DNA of 23,062 bases from Lachnospiraceae bacterium UBA4348 (lineage in GTDB: Bacteria; Bacillota; Clostridia; Lachnospirales; Lachnospiraceae), in the NCBI GenBank assembly GCA_002394165.1, contig DGTA01000027.1, forward strand, positions 1 to 23,062, written 5' to 3'. Under the pieces are notes generated by a model. The model did no database searches. It was not told where the DNA came from and saw nothing but the letters and a program-made list of their open reading frames with translations. Made by a program: the position numbers and the translations under genes. Positions 14,826 to 22,848 of this stretch are shown piece by piece. The stretch's first letter is position 1. The number at the start of each line of letters is the position of its first letter.

Positions 14826-16754
14826 ATGGGACCTAACGGAAGAGCCGAATACTACAGAGCGATGAGAATGGGAGAGAAAGCGTCGAAAAGTGAACAGGCA
14901 AAAGGGCATTATCCCTATCTGCCTGCTCTGGACGGTTTTCTGCAGAATTCAGACGTCAAGACAGAGATCAGCCTGGGGCTTGTTGATATCCCGCTGGACC
15001 TGATCGTGGGAACAAAGACCGTCGGCCGTTCCAATGCATTCGCTCCTAATTTTATGCCGCTGATGCACGAGAAAAGCGAGTTCGCCATGAAGTGGGCCTC
15101 CGTCTATGATTATCAGGAGGAAGAGGGGATCACGGATCCCATCGTATGCTATGAATTCATGAACCGCTTCTATGTGCTCGAAGGGAATAAGAGAGTCAGT
15201 GTACTCAAATACCTGGGGGCTACGAGCATTGAAGGGCGCGTCACGAGACTGGTCCCCCACAGGTCAGATAATCCGGAAAACAGGATCTTCTATGAATTCA
15301 TGGAGTTTTACCGGCATACACAGATCAATTACGTGTCCTTCTCGAAGGAGGGCAGGTTCGCATCCCTCACCCGTCTGTGCGGAAAGGGGCCTGACGAAGA
15401 CTGGACAGAGGACGAGAGGAAGATCTTTGCCTCCAGGTACCAGCGCTTTCTGGAACTGTTCAGACAAAAGGGCGGAGACCAGACCGGAGTCACCCCGGCC
15501 GATGCCATGCTGTTTTATCTGTCCCTCTATTCCTATGACCAGATGGATGACAAGACGGAAACCGAGCTGACCAAAGAAGTGGAGCGCATCTGGGACGAGT
15601 TCTCCCTGCTCGATGTCTCCCCGGAACAGACATTGGTGCTGGATCCTGAAGAAAGTACGGATGCCGGCCTTTTCGCAAGGTTTTTCAAAAGGACCGGGAC
15701 AAAGACGCTCAAGATCGCCTTCGTCCATATCCGATACACGAACCAGTCCGGCTGGGTTTACAGCCATGAACTTGGCAAGACCTATTTAGAGCAGACTTTC
15801 GGGAAGATGGTCTCCTGCCGCAGCTATTTTGTCGAGAACAGACAGCTGAGACAGACGGCCATTGAGAAGGCGATCAGTGACGGCGCCCATATCATTTTCA
15901 CGACCAGCGCCCAGCTGCTCGATCCGAGCCTGAAAGCGGCGGTCGCCCATCCGGATGTCAAGATCCTCAACTGCTGTCTGAACAGACCGTATAAGAACAT
16001 CCGCACCTACTACGGGCGCATGTACGAAGCAAAGTTCCTCGAAGGCATGATCGCGGGGGCCATGGCTGATAATGACAAAATCGCTTACTGCGCGGATTAT
16101 CCGATCTTCGGAGCGATCGCCAGCATCAATGCATTTGCCAGGGGGGCCGCGATGACCAATCCCAGGGCAAAGATCTATCTTAGCTGGCTTTGCGAGAATA
16201 ACAGCGATCCGGATAAACTGATGCATGAGAATGACATCCATATCGTTTCTGACCTGGACACCTTCCGGCCAGGTACCGGTTCGAGAAGATACGGGCTGTA
16301 TGATATCCGGAGCGAGACCTTTGAGAATCTGGCTGTCGCCATATGGAACTGGGGAAAGTTTTATGAAAAGATCATCCGTGACATCCTGTTCGGGAACTGG
16401 AACGGACCGGATTCCAAGAAACGCCCGGCCATGAATTACTGGTGGGGGATCTCGGGTGAGATCGTCGACCTGATCCTTTCGAGGAAGCTGACGCCGGGAC
16501 TGGCCGAGCTGATCTCCATGGTGCGCTGGCAGATCAGCATGGATCTGTTTCATCCCTTCGGCGGTCCGATCTTCAAACAGAACGGGATCGTGACGGGAGA
16601 CGAGCACAGCGTTCTTTCGCCGGAAGAGATCATATCCATGGACTGGCTGGCGCAGAATGTTGTCGGTTCGATCCCCGATCCGTCGAAGATCAATGAAGCA
16701 GCCAAAGAGCTGATCTCCCTTCAGGGGATCAATACCGCAAAGGAGAAGATATGA
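14826..16754 (+). CDS. ParB-like domain fused to a BMP/PnrA-type nucleoside-binding domain, cytoplasmic
   Basis: A 642-residue protein with no signal peptide, lipobox or membrane helix, so probably cytoplasmic. Residues about 45-145 resemble a ParB/sulfiredoxin-like fold, with EGNKRVSVLKYLGA at 119-132 matching the G-N-x-R pattern of that superfamily. Residues about 150-285 are a mostly helical linker of unknown type. From about 295 the protein follows the BMP family (PnrA-like purine-nucleoside-binding proteins of ABC importers): AFVHIRYTNQSGWVYSHELG, a RMYEAKFLEGMIAGAMADNDKIAYCADYPI-like run split over 398-427, then INAFARGAAMTNP (434-446). BMP proteins are normally exported lipoproteins, so an intracellular copy suggests sensing rather than transport. 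The ATG at 14826 is the first start after an in-frame TGA at 14811, though its nearest AAAGGA is rather distant. The stop overlaps the next gene by four bases. The domain fold calls are by eye. Confidence 0.8.
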   Translation: MGPNGRAEYYRAMRMGEKASKSEQAKGHYPYLPALDGFLQNSDVKTEISLGLVDIPLDLIVGTKTVGRSNAFAPNFMPLMHEKSEFAMKWASVYDYQEEEGITDPIVCYEFMNRFYVLEGNKRVSVLKYLGATSIEGRVTRLVPHRSDNPENRIFYEFMEFYRHTQINYVSFSKEGRFASLTRLCGKGPDEDWTEDERKIFASRYQRFLELFRQKGGDQTGVTPADAMLFYLSLYSYDQMDDKTETELTKEVERIWDEFSLLDVSPEQTLVLDPEESTDAGLFARFFKRTGTKTLKIAFVHIRYTNQSGWVYSHELGKTYLEQTFGKMVSCRSYFVENRQLRQTAIEKAISDGAHIIFTTSAQLLDPSLKAAVAHPDVKILNCCLNRPYKNIRTYYGRMYEAKFLEGMIAGAMADNDKIAYCADYPIFGAIASINAFARGAAMTNPRAKIYLSWLCENNSDPDKLMHENDIHIVSDLDTFRPGTGSRRYGLYDIRSETFENLAVAIWNWGKFYEKIIRDILFGNWNGPDSKKRPAMNYWWGISGEIVDLILSRKLTPGLAELISMVRWQISMDLFHPFGGPIFKQNGIVTGDEHSVLSPEEIISMDWLAQNVVGSIPDPSKINEAAKELISLQGINTAKEKI

Positions 16755-17341
16755 AGATCCTTGCGATCTCTGATGTGCCTTCAAAGGCTCTGTGGGATTT
16801 TTTTGATAAGAGCAGACTGGAGGGGGTCGACCTGATCCTTTCCTGCGGAGATCTGCCCGCTGCCTACCTTTCCTTCCTGGTGACGCTGGGCCCCTGCCCG
16901 GTATTCTATGTGCCGGGGAACCATGACAAGGGTTACCTTAACAAACCTCCGGAGGGATGCGTGTGCGTGGATGATCAGATCGTTCAATACAACGGGGTCA
17001 GGATCCTGGGCCTGGGCGGATCCATGCGCTATAACAGCTCCACCTACCAGTATACAGAGAAAGAGATGGAAAAACGGATCCGGAAACTGCGCTTCCAGCT
17101 TTTCCGGAAAAAGGGATTTGATATTCTCCTGACCCATTCGCCGGCCAGGGGAGTGGATGACGCGGAGGATATTCCCCATCAGGGATTCGAATGCTTCAAC
17201 ACGCTGATATCCAGGTATCACCCAAAATATATGGTGCACGGACATGTTCATATGAACTACGGTATGAATATCCCCAGGACAGTCTCTGTCGGGGAGACGA
17301 CCGTTGTCAATGCCTATGAGCGCTGTTTTATTGATTATTAA
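16751..17341 (+). CDS. Calcineurin-like metallophosphoesterase with altered first metal motif
   Basis: A 196-residue protein of the metallophosphoesterase fold. Recognisable motifs are D8 (first block), G33-D34, the perfect GNHD at 56-59, H129 in LLTHSPARG, and the C-terminal GHVH at 164-167. The usual first motif Asp-x-His is Asp-x-Pro here (D8, P10), so one metal ligand is missing. From memory, related Clostridial proteins also lack this His, which would make it a family trait rather than a mutation. The ATG overlaps the stop of the ParB/BMP gene (ATGA), indicating tight coupling. The substrate is unknown; phosphodiesters of nucleotides are plausible given the partner. It is the last gene of the long plus-strand run and ends at a shared hairpin. 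Confidence 0.88.
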   Translation: MKILAISDVPSKALWDFFDKSRLEGVDLILSCGDLPAAYLSFLVTLGPCPVFYVPGNHDKGYLNKPPEGCVCVDDQIVQYNGVRILGLGGSMRYNSSTYQYTEKEMEKRIRKLRFQLFRKKGFDILLTHSPARGVDDAEDIPHQGFECFNTLISRYHPKYMVHGHVHMNYGMNIPRTVSVGETTVVNAYERCFIDY

Positions 17342-17378
17342 AGAACTGGCCTGGACTTTCAGTCTCCGGCCAGTTCTT
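17341..17378. terminator. Hairpin between convergent genes
   Basis: Arms 17341-17351 and 17368-17378 pair perfectly over 11 bases (core AGAACTGGCC / GGCCAGTTCT), with up to three more pairs after a one-base bulge. On the plus strand a T-rich stretch follows but is interrupted by CCCA; on the minus strand only a short T-run follows. The distal arm lies inside the last codons of the ABC-F gene, so the element probably ends both convergent transcripts. Confidence 0.6.
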
Positions 17379-19272
17379 CCCATTTTTCATATAGTTCTTC
17401 CAGTCTTGCAGTAAGAGAGTCTTTTTCCCGCACGAGGGCGGCACATTTTTCCGGATCCGAATAATTCTCCTCCAGAGTCAGGAGGTCATCGATCTGCGCC
17501 TGCCGCACTTCACATTCATTGATCTCGTCCTCGGTCTTTGCCAGGTCATTTTTCCGCTTCCGCTCCCTGGCCTGCATTTCCTTTTCCTGCTCCCATTTGC
17601 GCTTCGAATCGGTGACCGTATCCGCAGCGGCGGGGGAGATCGTCTCCGGCCCGAGGATCTTCCGTGTCAGGTCATCCTTTTTCTCCAGGTAATAATCGTA
17701 ATTGCCGGAATAGCTGATCAGGGTGTTTCCGGTCAGGTCAAGGATCCTCGTAGCCGTCTGGTTGATGAAATAGCGGTCGTGGGAGACATAAAACACTGTT
17801 CCGGAATAATTGACGAGGGCATTCTCAAGGATCTCCCTTGAGAGGATATCCAGATGGTTGGTCGGCTCATCCAGGATCAGGAAATTAGCGTTGGAGAGCA
17901 TCAGACGGGCAAGGCTGACACGTCCCCGTTCACCGCCGCTCAGGTCACCGATCCGCTTGAAGACGTCATCACCGGTAAAAAGGAACGCTGCCAGGACATC
18001 CCGAATCTGGGTGTTCGTCATATCCGGGTAGTCGTCGGAGAGCTGTTCAAACAGCGTTTTTTCACTGTCCAGCAGCTGGTGTTCCTGGTCAAAGTAGCCG
18101 ATAAACACATTGGTTCCGAGCGCAACGCTTCCCTCATCGGCCGGGGTAAGACCGGTGATGATCTTTAAAAGAGTGGTCTTTCCTGTCCCGTTGCTGCCGA
18201 TCAGGGCAACTCTCTCCTGGCGCCTGATCTCAAGATCCAGATGGCTAAAGAGAACGCTGTCGAAGGATTTGGAAAGATCTTCCACCTTCAGGACATCGCG
18301 TCCGCTGCGGATGGCCGGTGTGAGCGTAAGTCTCATGGCATCATCCGCATCCTGCGGTTTTTCCAGCCGCTCGATCCTGTCAAGCATTTTCACGCGGCTT
18401 TCCGCTCTTTTGATGGATTTCTCGCGGTTAAAGGATCGAAGACGCGTGATGACCTCCTCCTGGTGGCGGATCTGAGCCTGCTGGTTTCTCCAGGCTCTGA
18501 GAGCGGCATCCCGCTGCTGTTTTTTCAGCTCCGCGTATTTGGTATAGTTTCCCTCAAATACGCTGACTTTCCCGGATTCGATCTCAATGATCTTTGTGGC
18601 GATGCGGTTGATGAAATAACGGTCATGGGACACGATCAGCACGGCGCCCGGATAACCGGAAAGGTAATTTTCCAGCCAGGCCACGGAATTCATGTCCAGG
18701 TGGTTGGTGGGCTCGTCGAGAAGGATCAGGTCGGGGGAGGAAAGCAGCAGCTTTCCGAGGGCGATCCTGGTCTTTTCACCGCCCGAGAGGGTGCCGCAGC
18801 GGCGCGAATGATCCTCCGGGGAGAAACCGAGTCCCTTCAGAACCCCGATGATCTCACTCCTTGCCTGGTATCCGTTTCTCTGCTCAAATTCGACCTGCAT
18901 CCGGTGATACTGGTCCATCAGTACCGGGAGAGACTCTTCGGAGGCCGCGGAGATGGAACTCTCCATGTCACGGAGCTTATCTTCAAGCTCAAGGACATCC
19001 CGGAGCGTATCTTCCATTTCTTCAAGGATCGTAAGTTCATCACGGATCATTTTTTCCTGGGCGAGATATCCGAAAGTCGAATCTTTGGAAAAAGTGACGG
19101 TTCCGTTGTCCGGGGTCAGTTCCCCGGCGATCATCCTGACCAGAGTGGTTTTTCCGGCACCGTTGATCCCGACGATGGCTGCTTTTTCATGTTCCCTGAT
19201 CCCGAATGAGGCGCGGGAGAAGATGACATTGTCTCCGTAGGATTTTCCAAGGTCATGACAGGAAAGAATCAT
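17359..19272 (-). CDS. ABC-F family ATPase (translation-associated)
   Basis: Soluble protein of 637 residues with two ABC ATPase domains and no membrane segment. Walker A motifs are at 35-43 (GINGAGKTT) and 359-367 (GSNGTGKTT), signatures at 162-168 (LSGGEKT) and 444-450 (LSGGERG), and Walker B followed by DEPTNHLD occurs in both halves. The inter-domain linker (about 245-310) is the charged helical P-site tRNA-interaction motif of ABC-F proteins. Residues about 545-637 form a charged coiled-coil extension as in Uup/YdiF-like members. Family members act on ribosomes; some give antibiotic resistance, but nothing here points to that. Start ATG at 19272 follows AAAGGAG. Divergent from rex and convergent with the phosphoesterase gene. 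Confidence 0.94.
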   Translation of the reverse strand: MILSCHDLGKSYGDNVIFSRASFGIREHEKAAIVGINGAGKTTLVRMIAGELTPDNGTVTFSKDSTFGYLAQEKMIRDELTILEEMEDTLRDVLELEDKLRDMESSISAASEESLPVLMDQYHRMQVEFEQRNGYQARSEIIGVLKGLGFSPEDHSRRCGTLSGGEKTRIALGKLLLSSPDLILLDEPTNHLDMNSVAWLENYLSGYPGAVLIVSHDRYFINRIATKIIEIESGKVSVFEGNYTKYAELKKQQRDAALRAWRNQQAQIRHQEEVITRLRSFNREKSIKRAESRVKMLDRIERLEKPQDADDAMRLTLTPAIRSGRDVLKVEDLSKSFDSVLFSHLDLEIRRQERVALIGSNGTGKTTLLKIITGLTPADEGSVALGTNVFIGYFDQEHQLLDSEKTLFEQLSDDYPDMTNTQIRDVLAAFLFTGDDVFKRIGDLSGGERGRVSLARLMLSNANFLILDEPTNHLDILSREILENALVNYSGTVFYVSHDRYFINQTATRILDLTGNTLISYSGNYDYYLEKKDDLTRKILGPETISPAAADTVTDSKRKWEQEKEMQARERKRKNDLAKTEDEINECEVRQAQIDDLLTLEENYSDPEKCAALVREKDSLTARLEELYEKWEELAGD

Positions 19273-19311
19273 CTTTCGTCTGCTCCTTTCAACTTATAAT
19301 GCACTTTTCTT

Positions 19312-19340
19312 ATTATAGTTTGGAAAAGCCAAAAACACAA
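19312..19340 (-). promoter_or_regulatory. Probable promoter for the ABC-F gene
   Basis: The minus strand reads a perfect TATAAT (19312-19317) with TTGTGT 17 bases upstream (19335-19340), a weak -35. The spacer holds a small inverted repeat, TTTGG-5-CCAAA (19319-19333). Distance to the ABC-F start is about 40 bases. Confidence 0.5.
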
Positions 19341-19368
19341 AGGGTTTTCACCTCCCGGAGGACGCCGG

Positions 19369-19397
19369 TTGACTTTGCCGTGGGAGAAATTTATAAT
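19369..19397 (+). promoter_or_regulatory. Strong sigma-A-type promoter for rex-nnr-alr
   Basis: TTGACT (19369-19374), exactly 17 bases, then a perfect TATAAT (19392-19397). A transcript starting about 19404 would have a leader of about 45 bases to the rex ATG. An interrupted palindrome CCTCC-C-GGAGG lies just upstream at 19351-19361. I see no match to the usual Rex operator (TTGTTAA-N4-TTAACAA-like), so autoregulation is not supported here. Confidence 0.88.
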
Positions 19398-19448
19398 AAT
19401 AGGAAAAAAAACCCAGGAACAACCAGTCATTACGGAGGAAGGTACGAT

Positions 19449-20090
19449 ATGGAACAGAGATATATCTCTCCCGCAGTGATCACCAGGCTGCCCAGGTATT
19501 ATCGTTATCTCAATGATTTGATGGATAAAGGAACCGAAAGAATCTCATCGGCTGACCTGAGCCGGATCATGAATGTGACGGCATCCCAGATCCGCCAGGA
19601 CCTGAATCATTTCGGAGGTTTCGGACAGCAGGGCTATGGCTATAACGTGCCTCATCTCTACCAGGAGATAGGCCGCATTCTCGGGCTTGAACATGAGCAT
19701 GCCATGATCATCATCGGAGCCGGCAATCTGGGCCGTGCCCTTGCAAATTATGTTAATTTTGAGCGGCGCGGATTCCGCATCATCGGAGTCTTTGACAAAA
19801 CCGACCGTCCGGGCGATGAAAGCATACGCGGACACCGGATCATGGGGACGGATAAACTTCCGGAATTCATCAGTAACAACCGGGTCGATATCGCGGCGCT
19901 GACGCTTCCGAGCGAGGGGGCCAGAAAAGTGTGTCCCATACTGACAGAGGGCGGCATAAAAGCCATATGGAATTTTGCCCACACTGACCTGGATGTCCCG
20001 GAAGGCGTCGTAGTCGAGAATGTTCATCTTTCAGAGAGCCTTATGAAGCTTTCCTATGCGCTGCACGCTGATGAGAACAGGCAGGACTGA
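19449..20090 (+). CDS. rex: Redox-sensing transcriptional repressor Rex
   Basis: Homodimeric repressor that senses the NADH/NAD+ ratio and controls fermentation and respiration genes; 213 residues, the usual length. An N-terminal winged helix (about 1-80) has the conserved ASQIRQDLNHFGGFGQQGYGY-type recognition region split around residues 45-65. The Rossmann domain has GAGNLG at 90-95 and the strand-2 acidic residue D116 (GVFD), which favours NAD(H). The C-terminal helix that swaps between subunits is present. I choose the ATG at 19449 with GGAGGAA just upstream. The frame stays open to 19299, but that extension would cover the promoter. nnr follows after 21 bases. Confidence 0.95.
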   Translation: MEQRYISPAVITRLPRYYRYLNDLMDKGTERISSADLSRIMNVTASQIRQDLNHFGGFGQQGYGYNVPHLYQEIGRILGLEHEHAMIIIGAGNLGRALANYVNFERRGFRIIGVFDKTDRPGDESIRGHRIMGTDKLPEFISNNRVDIAALTLPSEGARKVCPILTEGGIKAIWNFAHTDLDVPEGVVVENVHLSESLMKLSYALHADENRQD

Positions 20091-20111
20091 AACAGGCTGA
20101 AAGGAACCTAT

Positions 20112-21608
20112 ATGCTTAATATATGCAATGCAGGGCAGGTGCGCAGCGCTGACCATAAAGCGGTGGAGGAATGGGGAATCCCGTCAGCCGTGCTGATGGA
20201 AAGGGCAGCTCTTGGCCTTGCCGGAGCTGTCACGGCCCATTACCCGAAAGAAAGCCGGATCCTGGTTGTCGCGGGCTCCGGAAACAATGGCGGAGACGGA
20301 TTTGCCGCCGCAAGACTTCTGCGCCAGCTTGGCTGGGAGGCGGAAGTTTTTTTTGCCGGAAACCATTCCTCAATGAGCGTCGACTGCGCTCTCCAGGAAC
20401 AGATCTGGCGCCGTATGGGCGGGGAGGTTTTGGAAGGAGAGCTTCCGGATCCCGACAGATTTGACGTTATCATCGATGCCCTGTTCGGCACCGGTCTGTC
20501 AAGGCCTCTGGAAGGAGCCTTCCATGATCTGATCAACAGGATCAACCGCTCCGGAAAGAAGGTCGTGAGCGCGGACATCCCTTCCGGGATCAGCGCGGAC
20601 ACGGGCGCAGTGATGGGATGCGCTGTAAAAGCTGATCTGACGGTCACTTTTTCCTGCCTTAAAACAGGACTTGCCGTATTTCCGGGAAGAGAATACTGCG
20701 GTAAGGTGCAGATCTGTCCGGTGGGAAATGAGGACCTTCTTCGTCCCTTTGCTTTTTCTCTTGAAGAGGAGGATATTAAGGAACTGCTCCCGCCAAGAAT
20801 AAGAAGGTCCAACAAGGGAACTTACGGCAGAGTCCTTCTGATCGCGGGAAGCTCGGTCATGCCCGGGGCCGCGTTTTTGTGTGCCCGCTCGGCCATGCTT
20901 TCCGGCTGCGGGCTGGCGGAGGTATTTACCCAGGAGAGTGTAAAGACCATACTGGCGGGGAGGGCGCCGGAGGCAGTCTATACTGTGCGTTCATCCGATG
21001 ACGATCCCGACGCAGCCAAAGACCTGGCCCTGCTGTCCGGAGCGCTTTTGCGGGCAAAAGCGGTATGCGTCGGACCGGGCCTTGGACAGGGGATATTCAC
21101 GGAGGCAGCAGTCTCAAGGACACTTGAATGTGAGGATAAATGTGTGGTCGCAGATGCCGACGCACTGCGTGCGAGGTGCTTTACCTCCTGTGCGGACAGA
21201 AGAAGATCGCCTCTCATCATCACGCCGCATCCCGGAGAGATGGCTCATCTGACCGGAAAGAGCATTGATAAGATCATGGCGGATCCGGTCGGGACCGCGG
21301 TTGATTATGCGAAAACGCATCATCTGATCTGTGTGCTCAAGGATGCGTCCACCGTCATTACGGACGGAAAAAGAATATTTCTCAACCGTTCGGGCTGCGA
21401 CGGGATGGCCAGTGCCGGTTCAGGCGATGTGCTTACCGGAATGATCGCTTCGCTGGCAGCCCAGGGTATGGAACCGTTCATGGCCGCGGCTTTGGGCGTC
21501 TTCGTTCACGGGCTGGCAGGGGAAGCTGCGCAGCGTAAGCTCGGGGCAAGGAGCATGGGCGCCGGGGATCTTGCAGAAAATATACCGGAAATACTGAAGA
21601 ATTACTGA
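20112..21608 (+). CDS. nnr: Bifunctional NAD(P)HX epimerase / ADP-dependent NAD(P)HX dehydratase
   Basis: Repairs hydrated NADH and NADPH: the N-terminal YjeF domain epimerises R- and S-NAD(P)HX, and the C-terminal domain dehydrates the S form using ADP. The protein has 498 residues, as expected for the fused bacterial form. The N-terminal half has GSGNNGGDGF (55-64) and an SADIPSGISADTG segment. The C-terminal half, from about 225, has the KGTYGRVLLIAGS opening, ITPHPGEMAHLTG, and the ribokinase-like GSGD at 436-439 region (AGSGDVLTG). It begins 21 bases after rex and is very probably in the same transcript, which makes functional sense since both deal with NADH. A short AAAGG element precedes the ATG at 20112. 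Confidence 0.95.
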   Translation: MLNICNAGQVRSADHKAVEEWGIPSAVLMERAALGLAGAVTAHYPKESRILVVAGSGNNGGDGFAAARLLRQLGWEAEVFFAGNHSSMSVDCALQEQIWRRMGGEVLEGELPDPDRFDVIIDALFGTGLSRPLEGAFHDLINRINRSGKKVVSADIPSGISADTGAVMGCAVKADLTVTFSCLKTGLAVFPGREYCGKVQICPVGNEDLLRPFAFSLEEEDIKELLPPRIRRSNKGTYGRVLLIAGSSVMPGAAFLCARSAMLSGCGLAEVFTQESVKTILAGRAPEAVYTVRSSDDDPDAAKDLALLSGALLRAKAVCVGPGLGQGIFTEAAVSRTLECEDKCVVADADALRARCFTSCADRRRSPLIITPHPGEMAHLTGKSIDKIMADPVGTAVDYAKTHHLICVLKDASTVITDGKRIFLNRSGCDGMASAGSGDVLTGMIASLAAQGMEPFMAAALGVFVHGLAGEAAQRKLGARSMGAGDLAENIPEILKNY

Positions 21609-21627
21609 TCGCATGGAGGAAGACAGA

Positions 21628-22761
21628 GTGAATGGCGGAAACAGCAGATTGTCTGCTTTTATTGATCTGGATGCGGCGGCTTTCAATTTTGAGATGATGC
21701 ACCGCAAACTCCGGGAAGACACCAAAATGTGCGCGGTCGTCAAGGCCGACGGTTATGGACACGGAGCCGAACAGATAGCACTGATGGCTCAGAAGTATCC
21801 TTATATATGGGGCTTTGCTGTGGCCACCGCTTCGGAAGCCGCCGCACTCCGCAAAGCCGGTATCACGAAGAGCATCCTCGTCCTGGGGTGCATCTTCCCC
21901 GAAGATCATGAGACTGTCATTGAAAACGGGATCAGCACAGCCCTGTCGGACATGCTCTCGGCCAGGGAACTTTCGCAGGCCGCCTGCCGGCTTAAAAAGA
22001 AAGCCATTGTCCACATTGCGGTCGATACCGGTATGTCAAGGATCGGATTTTCCCCGGATGACGAGGGAGCGGATCTGGTAAAAGAGATCAGCCTGATGGA
22101 GGGGATCCGCCTGGAGGGAGCCTTCACCCATTTCGCCAGAGCGGATGAGAAAGACAAGTCCATCGCCCTGGCGGCCTATGAACGGTTCGTCACTTTTCTC
22201 GAAAAACTGGAGGAGAGAGGGGTGTCCATCCCTCTGCGCCACTGCTCCAACAGTGCCTCCATTCTTGAGCTTCCCCAAGCCCACCTGGATATGGTCAGGG
22301 CCGGGATCTCTATCTACGGGATCTATCCATCCGATGAGATGGACAGGCAGATCAGCCCCTTAAAGCCCGTTATGAGTCTGAAGAGCCATATCAGCGCGCT
22401 CAGGACCATCGGGAAAGGAACATCGGTCAGCTACGGCGGGCTGTTTACCGCCACGAAGGATACGCGGGTGGCCACGGTCCCTGTCGGATATGCGGACGGC
22501 TATCCGAGAAGTTTAAGCTGCAAAGGGAGCGTGCTCATAGGCGGAAAGCGTGCCCCGATCCTGGGCAGGGTATGCATGGACCAGATGATGGTCGATGTGA
22601 CGCATATTCCGGCGAAACTTCGCGATGAAGTGACGCTTCTTGGAAAGGACGGGGAGGATGAGATCACCATCTATGAGCTGTCTGAACTGAGCGGTCGGTT
22701 TCCGTATGAATTCGTCTGTGATATCGGCAGGCGCGCCGAGAGAGTCTATCTTTCGAAGTAA
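21628..22761 (+). CDS. alr: Alanine racemase, GTG start
   Basis: PLP enzyme converting L-alanine to D-alanine for peptidoglycan; 377 residues. The PLP-binding lysine lies in VVKADGYGHG, and starting at the GTG at 21628 it becomes K39, the standard position. The catalytic tyrosine is Y269 in SYGGLF. The other conserved segments (HIAVDTGMSRIGF, HCSNSASIL, GRVCMDQMMVDVT) are intact. I prefer GTG 21628 because GGAGGA ends seven bases upstream. The in-frame ATG at 21613 has no Shine-Dalgarno and overlaps that site. It follows nnr by 19 bases and is likely the third gene of the rex unit. No obvious terminator lies after it. Confidence 0.94.
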   Translation: MNGGNSRLSAFIDLDAAAFNFEMMHRKLREDTKMCAVVKADGYGHGAEQIALMAQKYPYIWGFAVATASEAAALRKAGITKSILVLGCIFPEDHETVIENGISTALSDMLSARELSQAACRLKKKAIVHIAVDTGMSRIGFSPDDEGADLVKEISLMEGIRLEGAFTHFARADEKDKSIALAAYERFVTFLEKLEERGVSIPLRHCSNSASILELPQAHLDMVRAGISIYGIYPSDEMDRQISPLKPVMSLKSHISALRTIGKGTSVSYGGLFTATKDTRVATVPVGYADGYPRSLSCKGSVLIGGKRAPILGRVCMDQMMVDVTHIPAKLRDEVTLLGKDGEDEITIYELSELSGRFPYEFVCDIGRRAERVYLSK

Positions 22762-22772
22762 AGGGCTTTTTC

Positions 22773-22801
22773 TTGACGAAAACGGAAGATAATGTTATAG
22801 T
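22773..22801 (+). promoter_or_regulatory. Promoter for the yebC-family gene
   Basis: TTGACG (22773-22778), 17 bases, then TATAGT (22796-22801), lying just after the alr stop and about 48 bases before the next start codon. Both boxes are near consensus. Confidence 0.75.
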
Positions 22802-22848
22802 CTTACAGAATATGCCCAAAATATAGGTATTCAGTCAAAGGAGTCGTT

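Noticed and set aside
15786..16784. Minus-strand open frame of 332 codons antisense to the ParB/BMP gene
   Set aside because: It has no ribosome binding site, recognisable motif or conserved pattern. The plus-strand gene is well supported by the BMP family.
18241..19209. Plus-strand open frame of 322 codons antisense to the ABC-F gene
   Set aside because: It mirrors the Walker and linker coding regions of a certain gene and has no family resemblance.
19299..19448. Extended N-terminus for Rex from an upstream ATG
   Set aside because: The extension would span the strong promoter at 19369-19397 and adds 50 residues absent from the family. The ATG at 19449 has an excellent ribosome binding site.
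21613..21627. Upstream ATG as the alr start
   Set aside because: It lies on top of the GGAGGA element that serves GTG 21628, has no Shine-Dalgarno of its own, and would shift the PLP lysine from position 39.
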